A stretch of DNA of 64,000 bases, from NCBI GenBank assembly GCA_023250885.1, contig JAHEZV010000001.1, positions 1 to 64,000 on the forward strand. Reading direction: 5' to 3'. The position numbers and the translations under genes are program-made. Every line of letters starts with the position of its first letter. The stretch's first letter is position 1. Below are positions 36,798 through 44,809 of this stretch, one piece after another. The notes below the pieces were generated by a model that had not been told where the DNA came from, did not search any database, and saw only the letters and a list, made by a program, of their open reading frames with translations. This DNA is from Nitrososphaera sp. Its GTDB lineage: Archaea > Thermoproteota > Nitrososphaeria > Nitrososphaerales > Nitrososphaeraceae.

Positions 36798-37487
36798 ATG
36801 CGCTTGCTATTTGTGTTATTCGCGGTTCCGATATTGTTCTCGCCTGCCCTTGCCCTAGCGCAGGAGCAGCACTACCAGGTGGCCAAGTCTGACAGGAGCG
36901 AGACCTTTGTGCTCCCCTACGCTGCTTCAAATCGGGACGACAGCAACCCCCTCGTCTACACCTTTGAGGAGCCCAAGCAGCCAAACTGGATACTGAGTAT
37001 AGTTAACAACCAATCGTACGTCCCAAGCAACGACTCCAAGACGATCATAAGGATACAAGAGCCGGCGCCAAGCGAAAAATACATTGAAATCGCGATGTTT
37101 GGGGGCGAGGCAAGAACCTACTGGGTCGCGGTGAACACGCCCGATGCAGGGTACGCCCAGATTTGGGTCAAGGAGGAAGACGGCTGGTCAACCGAGAACC
37201 CGATAGCTGTGAGCCATGATTCAACTCAGGGTCTTACGGTCACCGACGGCAAGAGGGTCGTCATTGACAGACTAGACCTCACGGGTTTTGCTGTGGGCTC
37301 GATCGCGGTGTACGGCAACGACGATGAAAAGACGACTGCCAATGCCAATGCAGGCGATATCTCATTTGAAATAATCTACGGGAGCTTTGCGCAGTCATCC
37401 CTTTATTACGTGCCGCTTGGCGTGATGCTCGGTGTAGGCAGCCTGATCATAGGCCTGCTGATATTCAAGAAGAGGAAGCCCGAGTAG
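36798..37487 (+). CDS. Secreted/membrane-anchored hypothetical protein
   Basis: N-terminal signal peptide (LLFVLFAVPILFSPALALAQ) and C-terminal TM plus basic tail. Confidence 0.7.
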   Translation: MRLLFVLFAVPILFSPALALAQEQHYQVAKSDRSETFVLPYAASNRDDSNPLVYTFEEPKQPNWILSIVNNQSYVPSNDSKTIIRIQEPAPSEKYIEIAMFGGEARTYWVAVNTPDAGYAQIWVKEEDGWSTENPIAVSHDSTQGLTVTDGKRVVIDRLDLTGFAVGSIAVYGNDDEKTTANANAGDISFEIIYGSFAQSSLYYVPLGVMLGVGSLIIGLLIFKKRKPE

Positions 37488-38148
37488 AATAGTACCTGCA
37501 CGTCTTTCTCAGGTCGCACGCCTTGCAGTTTGGCCTGACTGGCAGGCAGATGTTTTGGCCATACATTACAAATGTGTCGTTCACCCTTGTCCACAGCCTC
37601 CTGTCGACAAAGCTACTCAGCTCCATCTCCGTCTGCTCGGGCGTCTTCGTGCTGACGAGCCCCAGCCTGTTTGATATTCGGTGCACGTGCACGTCTACAG
37701 GTATCGCCGGCTTGTCAAACGCGTAGACAAGCACGCAGTTGGCCGTCTTCCTGCCCACTCCGGGCAGCTCCAGCAGGCTGTCGATGTCAGAGGGCACCTG
37801 CCCGCCAAATTTGCTGACCAGCATTTGCGAGACCCGCTTGATGCGCTCAGCCTTGACATTGTAAAATCCGATGCTGTGGATTATCTTTTTTATCTCGTCA
37901 ATGTCTGCCGCCGCCAGATCTTGCGGAGTCTTGAACCTTGCAAACAGCTTGTTCACAACCTGGGTGGTGTTTTCGTCCCTTGTCCGGGCAGACAATATTG
38001 TACCTATCAGTATCTTGAACGGGTCGCCCTGCTCTTCCATCTGGAGGCCGCGGAGCGCAGTGAGCCGGGGCGGCTTTTCCCGGTTGAGCGCCTGCTCCAT
38101 CTTTTTTATTATGATGCCCATGGAGCGCTTTGCTGATGCCAACTGCAA
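37465..38148 (-). CDS. nth: Endonuclease III
   Basis: HhH LLELPGVGRKTANCVLVYAFDKPAIPVDVHVHRISNRLGL and C-terminal 4Fe-4S cysteines CLPVRPNCKACDLRKTC. Confidence 0.95.
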   Translation of the reverse strand: MQLASAKRSMGIIIKKMEQALNREKPPRLTALRGLQMEEQGDPFKILIGTILSARTRDENTTQVVNKLFARFKTPQDLAAADIDEIKKIIHSIGFYNVKAERIKRVSQMLVSKFGGQVPSDIDSLLELPGVGRKTANCVLVYAFDKPAIPVDVHVHRISNRLGLVSTKTPEQTEMELSSFVDRRLWTRVNDTFVMYGQNICLPVRPNCKACDLRKTCRYYSTRASSS

Positions 38149-38178
38149 GACAGTGCGTGCAGAGCATATAATTGCGTA

Positions 38179-39363
38179 ATGGTTCTTATACTCTTTGAGG
38201 AAATCATATCTGGATTGGAACTTTCAAGGGACGAGGAAGAAGCTCTTGCCGGCAAGCCCGGCGATGCGCTTGCTTCTGCGTACAGGATTCTTGTCGCGAT
38301 AGGCGAGGCCACTGGGGCAAAAAAGCTCGTCCCGGTAAAGTGGGCCCATGTTTCCGGCGTCAACTACAACACCATTGGCGACGCCGGCGTTCAGTTCCTT
38401 GACAAGTTCAGCCGCACAGCCAAGGTCGTCGTAAGGACGACATTAAACCCGATGGGCTACGACAAGAATCATCCTGAAGGCATTCCCGAAAAGTTTCAGG
38501 GAAAACAGACGAGTATTGTGAAGTCGTATGAGAGAATGGGCGTAACGCCGTCGTTTACCTGCACACCGTACGAAGTTTTCGACATTCCGCGAAAAGGAAC
38601 GGCCGTCAGCTTTGCTGAAAGCAACGCGGCAGTGTATTCAAATTCGCTTTTAGGCCTTATGACAAACAAGGAAAGCTCGCTGTCCGCACTCGCAAGCTCT
38701 GTGACGGGCAAGGCGCCGCTCTCCGAGCTGAGGCTCGATGAAGGAAGGAACCCGAAGGTGAACATCGAGGCCAATTTCAAATTCGGAAGCGAGCTCGACT
38801 ACGGACTCATGGGCTACTTCGCAGGCAAGGCAGTCAAGGACAGCTCGGTTGCCCTTAGCGGCATATTCAAGCCGTCGACGATTGAGGCAAAGGCGCTGTC
38901 CGCAGGCATTGGAACATCGGGCTCCTGCGGCATGTTTACGCTTGGCAAGGCCAAGGAGAAAATTTCGTTTGACAAAAAAGAAGCGAAAGCTGTGATGGAC
39001 GAGCTGAATACCGCGGAAGACGGAGACATCATTACGCTTGGAAGCCCCCAGCTCGGCATGAACGAGCTTGATCTATTGGCCAGGCTTACGGAAGGCAAAA
39101 AATTCAACAAGCGCTGCATGATATTCTGCTCAAGGGCAATACACAACCAGGCGGCAAAGGTGGGCCTGACAGGCAGGCTCGAAAGGTCGGGCGCGGAATT
39201 CATGTGCGACTCATGCACCTGCCTTACTCCTTACGTTATAAAGGAAAAATACGACTCAGTGGTGTCAAACAGCGTCAAGGGCGCGTATTACCTGAACAAT
39301 TCCAACAAGGTCATGGTCGCGCTCAAGGACATCAAGACTATAGCAAAGGAGTACACTGAATGA
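38179..39363 (+). CDS. Aconitase X large subunit (phosphomevalonate dehydratase large subunit-like)
   Basis: DUF521/AcnX features: KWAHVSGVNYNTIGDAGVQFLDKF, CTPYEVFDIPRKGTAVSFAESNAAVYSNSLLG, CDSCTCLTPY. Confidence 0.92.
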   Translation: MVLILFEEIISGLELSRDEEEALAGKPGDALASAYRILVAIGEATGAKKLVPVKWAHVSGVNYNTIGDAGVQFLDKFSRTAKVVVRTTLNPMGYDKNHPEGIPEKFQGKQTSIVKSYERMGVTPSFTCTPYEVFDIPRKGTAVSFAESNAAVYSNSLLGLMTNKESSLSALASSVTGKAPLSELRLDEGRNPKVNIEANFKFGSELDYGLMGYFAGKAVKDSSVALSGIFKPSTIEAKALSAGIGTSGSCGMFTLGKAKEKISFDKKEAKAVMDELNTAEDGDIITLGSPQLGMNELDLLARLTEGKKFNKRCMIFCSRAIHNQAAKVGLTGRLERSGAEFMCDSCTCLTPYVIKEKYDSVVSNSVKGAYYLNNSNKVMVALKDIKTIAKEYTE

Positions 39364-39758
39364 TAATCAGCAACTGCAAGAAAATTGTCGGCGGGTCGGG
39401 CGAAGGTCAGGCTCTTGTTACCGCGCAGCCAATCAACTTTCTTGCAATGATCGACGCCACGACAGGCAGGATAACCGACCCGAAGCATGAGCTGTACAAT
39501 AAATCGCTCAAGGGAGTAGTGCTCGTGTTTCCGTATGCAATAGGGAGCAGCGTCGGCGCTTACGTGTTTTATTCAATGAGAGAATACGGCACTGCGCCAA
39601 GCGCAGTAGTGTGCGCTAGGGCGGACATCACCACCGCGTCTGGCTGCGCTATAGCCAACATACCCGTCGTTGACCTGCCAAAAGGCGCGCAGGGGATAAA
39701 GCATGGTGCGGTTGCAAGGGTCGAGGCCGACGCGGGCAGGATCACAGTAAAGGTTTAA
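39360..39758 (+). CDS. Aconitase X swivel/small subunit (DUF126)
   Basis: GGSGEGQALVTAQPINFLAMIDATTGRITDPKHEL...LVFPYAIGSSVGAYVFYSM; start overlaps the stop of the large subunit. Confidence 0.92.
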   Translation: MIISNCKKIVGGSGEGQALVTAQPINFLAMIDATTGRITDPKHELYNKSLKGVVLVFPYAIGSSVGAYVFYSMREYGTAPSAVVCARADITTASGCAIANIPVVDLPKGAQGIKHGAVARVEADAGRITVKV

Positions 39759-39892
39759 TTTCAAAAAATGCAACAATATGGCATTCGGTGCATGGCGTTA
39801 AGACGGGCGAACCGACCGCGACATGCGGAATGACGACCAAAGTCCATGCACCGAAACTAAACTTCTGATGTCCTGGTTTCTGTCTGCAGACC

Positions 39893-40129
39893 TCAGATCC
39901 TGTCGAACGGTGCAAGGTACTCCACGCCTTTTGGCGTCGTGTGGTTGTACCTTTTGCCCTGCTGGATGTCATTTACCACCAGACCGTATTCCATCATCTG
40001 CGACAGGTAAGCTGTCGCCTGCGAGTGACTTAGGCAGGCATAAAACATTGTCTTTGAGATGCCGGGTCCAGAACCGATCGCCGTCTACAGCACATTCCTC
40101 ATTATCTCTTCCCTTTGTCGGTTGCGCAA
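39893..40129 (-). pseudogene. Winged-helix DNA-binding protein gene interrupted by one in-frame TAG
   Basis: (TTG)RNRQREEIMRNVL*TAIGSGPGISKTMFYACLSHSQATAYLSQMMEYGLVVNDIQQGKRYNHTTPKGVEYLAPFDRI; TAG at 40085-40087. Confidence 0.75.
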
Positions 40130-40195
40130 AATCCAGTTCTCTACCTAAATTGCATCTGATGCCAGCTTAAAAGCAATTTGCTGTAATCTATAACT

Positions 40196-40408
40196 TTACA
40201 GTACTTCGACTATCTTTTTCCGCGATGTCAGGCCTGAAACTATCCTGACCCGATCTTCACTGACTCCGAAATGCGCCGCCAGCTTTTTCACCAGCTCCCT
40301 GTTTGCTTTACCGCGCTCTGGCTGCGACTTGATCGATATGGCTATTTCGTCTCCGCTGAGCATTAGCCGCCCGTCAGAGCTGAACCTGACTGAAACCGAA
40401 TACCGCAT
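40196..40408 (-). CDS. DUF167/YggU family protein
   Basis: ISIKSQPERGKANRELVKKLAAHFGVSEDRVRIVSGLTSRKKIVEV. Confidence 0.88.
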   Translation of the reverse strand: MRYSVSVRFSSDGRLMLSGDEIAISIKSQPERGKANRELVKKLAAHFGVSEDRVRIVSGLTSRKKIVEVL

Positions 40409-40471
40409 CTGTTCTGGTTGGAAATGCGTGCTTGAAAACCTTTTATTATCGAAAGTGTGATAGCATCATGA

Positions 40472-40687
40472 TTGGCAAGCTTTTGTCCTGAATGTGGAGG
40501 AGAGCTGAAATTTGACCTTGCTAGCAAAAACTTTATCTGCAAAAGCTGCGGCCTCTTTGCTTCCCGTGAAAAGATAGACGAGCTGCGCGACAAGGCTGAA
40601 ATTACCAGAGAGGATCCGAGAAGAAAGCACCACGACGACTACCTTGACTGGTGGCAATCGTCAAAGAAGGACAAGCAGCAAAAGTAG
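40472..40687 (+). CDS. Small zinc-ribbon protein (TTG start)
   Basis: FCPECGGELKFDLASKNFICKSCGLF. Confidence 0.75.
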   Translation: MASFCPECGGELKFDLASKNFICKSCGLFASREKIDELRDKAEITREDPRRKHHDDYLDWWQSSKKDKQQK

Positions 40688-40688
40688 C

Positions 40689-41188
40689 TCATGTTTCAGC
40701 GGCTGCAGCGTCCGAAATGCCCGTTTTCAACGACACCAACTGTTCTTCTTTTATCGTTTTCAAGACTGTCGTCGATTCTGCTTCAGTTATCTGCGGGAGC
40801 CTTCGTATCTTGTTCGTCACGATGTCCCTCATTTTGTCAAGGTTTCTTGCGCGTATTTTCAGGAGCAGGTCGAACCGGCCGTGCCTTTCATGTATCTCCA
40901 GTATCTCGTCAAATTTGGACAAGCGGGCTGCCACTTCGTCGGCCGAGCCCTCCTTGATGTTTATGCCAATGAAGGCAAGGTGGTTGTAGTCCAAGAGCCT
41001 GCTGTCCGTCGAGATGGTGAACTTGCGGATGATTCCGGCTGCCTCCAGCCTGCGGACCCGACGTGCACAGTAGCGCCTGAACTTTCAAGCTCTTCCGCTA
41101 TCTCTACAAACAGCCGGGACGCGTCACGGATCAGTATGCCAATTATCCTGAGGTTGATTTCGTCCAGCGGGTCGGACGGAAAGCGCAC
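40689..41188 (-). pseudogene. Lrp/AsnC-family regulator, split by a single-base frameshift
   Basis: HTH half DPLDEINLRIIGILIRDASRLFVEIAEELESSGATVH shifts frame to RRVRRLEAAGIIRKFTISTDSRLLDYNHLAFIGINIKEG... (ligand-binding half). Confidence 0.85.
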
Positions 41189-41266
41189 GATAAGAATACG
41201 AGCTTTTGATCTAGTAACGGTTCGTGCTCGAATGGTTAATAACCCTTATAGTGTGCTAGCGAAAAT

Positions 41267-42205
41267 GTGCTTTGCAGCAAGTGCCAGAAGGCAGAGAGCG
41301 CGTACCACAGGGCGTACTCTGGCGAGTATTTGTGCAAAAAGTGCTTCATGCGCTCTATGGAGGACAAGGCTGCAAAGACTATTTCAAAGTATTCGATGAT
41401 CGGGTACAGCGACAGGGTTGCTGTCGGGGTTTCTGGCGGCAAGGACAGCTTGTCGCTGTTGTATGTGCTAAAGATACTTTTTGAGCAGCACCCAAACAAT
41501 GGCAACGAACTCATCGCAATCACTATTGATGAAGGCATCAAGGGCTACCGCGACGAGTCGCTGCAGATAGTGAAGGACTTTTGCGCTCAGTTGGGCGTGG
41601 AGAGCAGGGTGCTCAGCTACAAGTTCCTTTTTGGTGTCGACATGGACGAGGCCATGGTGCTGAGGCCGTCTGAAAAAAAAATGTCGTCCTGCTCGATGTG
41701 TGGTACGTTCCGCCGGCGCGCAATCGACATTGCCGCGGAAACTGTGGATGCTAACGTTATCGCGACCGCGCACAATATGGACGACCAGCTGCAGACGTTC
41801 ATGATCAATTTGCTTGCCGGTGACGTGGAACGCATAGGATGGATCTACCCCGAGCCGGTGCAGTACGCAAGCGGCATGAAAAAGATAAAACCGTTTATTG
41901 AAATTTATGAATACGAGATCGCGTTCTACGCGCTCCAGCGCGAAATCCCCTTCCAGTCAGAGGAATGCCCCTACATGAACGAAAGCATACGCACAGACCT
42001 GCGCGAGTTTTTCAACAGGCTGGAAAAGGACCATCCCGGCATAAAGCACAACGCCTACAACTCTATGATGAAGATATCAAAGACATTGCACAGCGCTCCA
42101 AGCACCGAAGGCAGAAAGTGCTCGGTATGTGGCCGCGACTCGACGGGAGACGTCTGCTCTGTCTGCAAGAATGTCAGAGTGCTGACATCCAACAAGCAAA
42201 TATAG
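41267..42205 (+). CDS. ncsA: tRNA 2-thiolation protein NcsA/Ctu1-like (TtcA/TIGR00269 type PP-loop)
   Basis: MLCSKCQKAESAYHRAYSGEYLCKKCF; VGVSGGKDSLSLLYVL; CSMCGTFRRRAIDIAA; C-terminal CSVCGRDSTGDVCSVCK. Confidence 0.92.
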   Translation: MLCSKCQKAESAYHRAYSGEYLCKKCFMRSMEDKAAKTISKYSMIGYSDRVAVGVSGGKDSLSLLYVLKILFEQHPNNGNELIAITIDEGIKGYRDESLQIVKDFCAQLGVESRVLSYKFLFGVDMDEAMVLRPSEKKMSSCSMCGTFRRRAIDIAAETVDANVIATAHNMDDQLQTFMINLLAGDVERIGWIYPEPVQYASGMKKIKPFIEIYEYEIAFYALQREIPFQSEECPYMNESIRTDLREFFNRLEKDHPGIKHNAYNSMMKISKTLHSAPSTEGRKCSVCGRDSTGDVCSVCKNVRVLTSNKQI

Positions 42206-42221
42206 CCACACTGCAAAATAC

Positions 42222-42546
42222 TGTGCGGAGGCAGGGAGGATCGGGGTGCCAGCCGTACCCCACACTGGAAATCGGCTTTATGCCAGGATCAGTAACGGCC
42301 GGGTAAATCCGCTGGCAGGAGGTACCCGCTTGCCTTGCTGAAATGAAATCACGCCGTGTCGGATGGTTATGAGTGGCGAACTGCGCGAAGGCGCGGTCTC
42401 GACTGCGCATCGTCGAAATGGGCGAGGTCCGGGAGGGAGCAACCCTAAGGCGGCGTAACCATGCTAGCACGTCTACGTGGTGGATCTTGCGGGGCTTGAA
42501 ATGGGGCCTTTTGCCAACGGTGGTACCGGCAGGCCTGCCTCCACTC
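42222..42546 (+). ncRNA. Signal recognition particle RNA (7S RNA)
   Basis: Terminal stem GGAGGCAGG (42227-42235) / CCTGCCTCC (42534-42542); S-domain signature GGTCCGGGAGGGAGCAACCCTAAGG; followed by CTCTTTTA. Confidence 0.85.
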
Positions 42547-42590
42547 TTTTATAGCATGATTTAAATTGAATTTGGCAAGTCTTTCTCGTA

Positions 42591-42884
42591 TTGCCTATCG
42601 ATCCTAACTTTCAGGCAAACAGGGTTGCCACAACAGTTGAGAACCTCAAGGCATGGAATAATGCATCAAGCAGCCCTGGGATTAATGGCACCGACATTGC
42701 CGTCGACTATGGCTTGTGCATCGGCGACGCAGCATGTATCGAAGTGTGCCCTGTCAACGTGTTTGACTGGCAGGGCGCTGGCGCGGACAGGAAGGCGCTG
42801 CCGTCAAGCAAGCGGGACTACATCTACTCCCTTGGGTGCAAAGCAGTCTGCCCGAAATTCGTGATAAGGGTGAACAAGCCATGA
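42591..42884 (+). CDS. Zinc-type ferredoxin with atypical second cluster
   Basis: DYGLCIGDAACIEVCPVNVFDW, then DYIYSLGCKAVCP where CIFCxxCxxxCP is expected. Confidence 0.88.
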   Translation: MPIDPNFQANRVATTVENLKAWNNASSSPGINGTDIAVDYGLCIGDAACIEVCPVNVFDWQGAGADRKALPSSKRDYIYSLGCKAVCPKFVIRVNKP

Positions 42885-43885
42885 CTATCAAGATAGACGA
42901 AAAAAGGATGTTTGAAGTGATAGAGCAGCGAAGGCCAAGATCTGTCGCGCTCAACGGGCCTGAAGGCCTGATTCCAAAGTTGCAGGACGCAGCCGACCAC
43001 GTCACTGAAAAGTTTGGAATCGAGGCGTACGTCATTGGCGACACGTGCTGGGGCTCGTGCGATCTCAACACCCATGCTGCAGACATGCTTGGTGCAGACA
43101 TCCTGTTCAACATCGGCCACACAATCGCGATGGAGACCTTTGGCGACAAGGTCGTGATGATCGGCGCTTTTGACGACATCAGCTTTGATTCAGTCGCGAA
43201 AAAGTGCGCAAAGGAACTGCAGGGCAATTACAGGACGATATCGCTCCTTACGGACAGCCAACACATTCACCTGATCGAAAGCGTGAAAAAGATATTCGAG
43301 GACTATGGCTACAGCGTCATCATTGGAAAGGGCAAGGGCCAGCTCCGCGACGCGCAGGTGTTTGGCTGCGAGTTCTATCCTGCATACAACGTGCAAAAGC
43401 AGGTTGACGCTTACATCTTTTTGGGGCAGAGCATGTTCCACTCTGCAAGCGTGGCGATGTCGACTGAAAAGCCGACGTTCATGCTCGATCCGTATTTTGA
43501 GGAATACTCGCAGGTAAACGAGTTTGCACAGGGCATGCAAAAGCGTGCAATACTTTCAATCTACAAGGCGCTTGACGCAGAAAAAATCGGAATTATCATC
43601 GGTCTCAAGGAGGGCCAGTTTGCTCATGTGCGCGCGCTGGAGCTCAAGAAAGAACTTGAGAAGCTTGGCAAGAAGGTGCAGATGATTGCGCTGACAGAGA
43701 TCACGGACGACCGCATGCAGAACTTCAAGCGCATCGACGCCTTTGTGCAGGTCGCCTGCCCCAGGATTGCAACCGACAACCACTTCAAAAAGCCAGTGCT
43801 ATCTGTTCCACAGGCCCTGGCGCTTCTCAAGCTTCTGAGAAGGGAGCCGATAGACGACTTCCTCAAGCTCCAGCACTGGCTTTAG
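42881..43885 (+). CDS. dph2: Diphthamide biosynthesis enzyme Dph2
   Basis: GPEGLIPKLQDAADHVTEKFGIEAYVIGDTCWGSCDLN; EFYPAYNVQKQVDAYIFLGQSMFH; VQVACPRIATDNHFKKPVL. Confidence 0.93.
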   Translation: MTIKIDEKRMFEVIEQRRPRSVALNGPEGLIPKLQDAADHVTEKFGIEAYVIGDTCWGSCDLNTHAADMLGADILFNIGHTIAMETFGDKVVMIGAFDDISFDSVAKKCAKELQGNYRTISLLTDSQHIHLIESVKKIFEDYGYSVIIGKGKGQLRDAQVFGCEFYPAYNVQKQVDAYIFLGQSMFHSASVAMSTEKPTFMLDPYFEEYSQVNEFAQGMQKRAILSIYKALDAEKIGIIIGLKEGQFAHVRALELKKELEKLGKKVQMIALTEITDDRMQNFKRIDAFVQVACPRIATDNHFKKPVLSVPQALALLKLLRREPIDDFLKLQHWL

Positions 43886-44064
43886 CGCTAATAGCTTGCA
43901 GTTTTTGGAGTTTATCAGAATTTTATGCAATTGTCGATAATTTTAATAACAAATATTGAAAACATATTCTATTATCGGCAAGATATCCAGTTAATAAATT
44001 CACTTATTCAACATTTTATTTGGAACTTTTATAACATCAGTCTGTCCAAGATTATACAAATTTT

Positions 44065-44105
44065 GACAAATCTTGGGTTTTACAAATAAAATATTTGTAT
44101 AAATC
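44065..44105. promoter_or_regulatory. AT-rich promoter region with inverted repeat TACAAATA-AAA-TATTTGTA and repeated ACAAAT
   Basis: atACAAATtttgACAAATcttgggttttACAAATAaaaTATTTGTataaatctt upstream of the 44194 ORF. Confidence 0.5.
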
Positions 44106-44193
44106 TTAAATAGATATTATGTGTACTAAACGTCGGTAAAGTGACTAACTAACGCACGCACGCTAGTCGGTTATCAACCGGGTGAAATAAAAA

Positions 44194-44442
44194 ATGACTT
44201 GTAAAGGTATATGCATCCGTCACAAGGCTCAAAAGCCAGTCGGCTCCGGCCGGTACGCAAGCGGACAGAAGAGATGCCAGATATGTGAAATATTCATAAA
44301 GTGGGATGGACTCTGGTGCCCGTGCTGCGGCTACCGGTTGCGGACAAAGCCGAGGAACCTGAAGTACAAGGCGAAGCTCAGGGCAAGGACAAAGAAGCAG
44401 GAACTAAACGTCGCCAAGCCCATCACTGTTCGCGTAAGATAA
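44194..44442 (+). CDS. Small zinc-ribbon basic protein
   Basis: CKGICIRHKAQKPVGSGRYASGQKRCQICEIFIKWDGLWCPCCGYRLRTKPRN. Confidence 0.85.
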   Translation: MTCKGICIRHKAQKPVGSGRYASGQKRCQICEIFIKWDGLWCPCCGYRLRTKPRNLKYKAKLRARTKKQELNVAKPITVRVR

Positions 44443-44446
44443 GCCA

Positions 44447-44809
44447 ATGGATAATGAGCCTGATGCAAAGGAAGGGAAGGTCGTCAGCTCTAGCACTGGG
44501 AGAAATTTTTTACTCCGGACAATCTTTTTTCAGAACGGCTGCTTTTTCATAATAACCGAAGGCGAACAGCGCATAGGAGCGATTTCCGTCGCCATCAGCA
44601 CGTCAAACAAGGTCAACGTGGCCAAGGTCATACCGAGCAAGTACGATTCAATCTTTATCAATACTGTCGCGGAGAAGGTATCGTCCATGATTAACGGTAT
44701 CTGCCTGGTCTCGCTCCACAGCAAGACCCAGCTCCAACTTGACGACATGAAAGCAATTATGGGAGAGGTACTGAGTACCGTTGGTAGCAAAAAGCATGAA
44801 GGGCAATGA
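44447..44809 (+). CDS. Hypothetical protein
   Basis: Coding-like 120-aa ORF (FLLRTIFFQNGCFFIITEGEQRIGAISVAISTSNKVNVAKVIPSKYDSIFINTVAEKVSSM). Confidence 0.65.
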   Translation: MDNEPDAKEGKVVSSSTGRNFLLRTIFFQNGCFFIITEGEQRIGAISVAISTSNKVNVAKVIPSKYDSIFINTVAEKVSSMINGICLVSLHSKTQLQLDDMKAIMGEVLSTVGSKKHEGQ

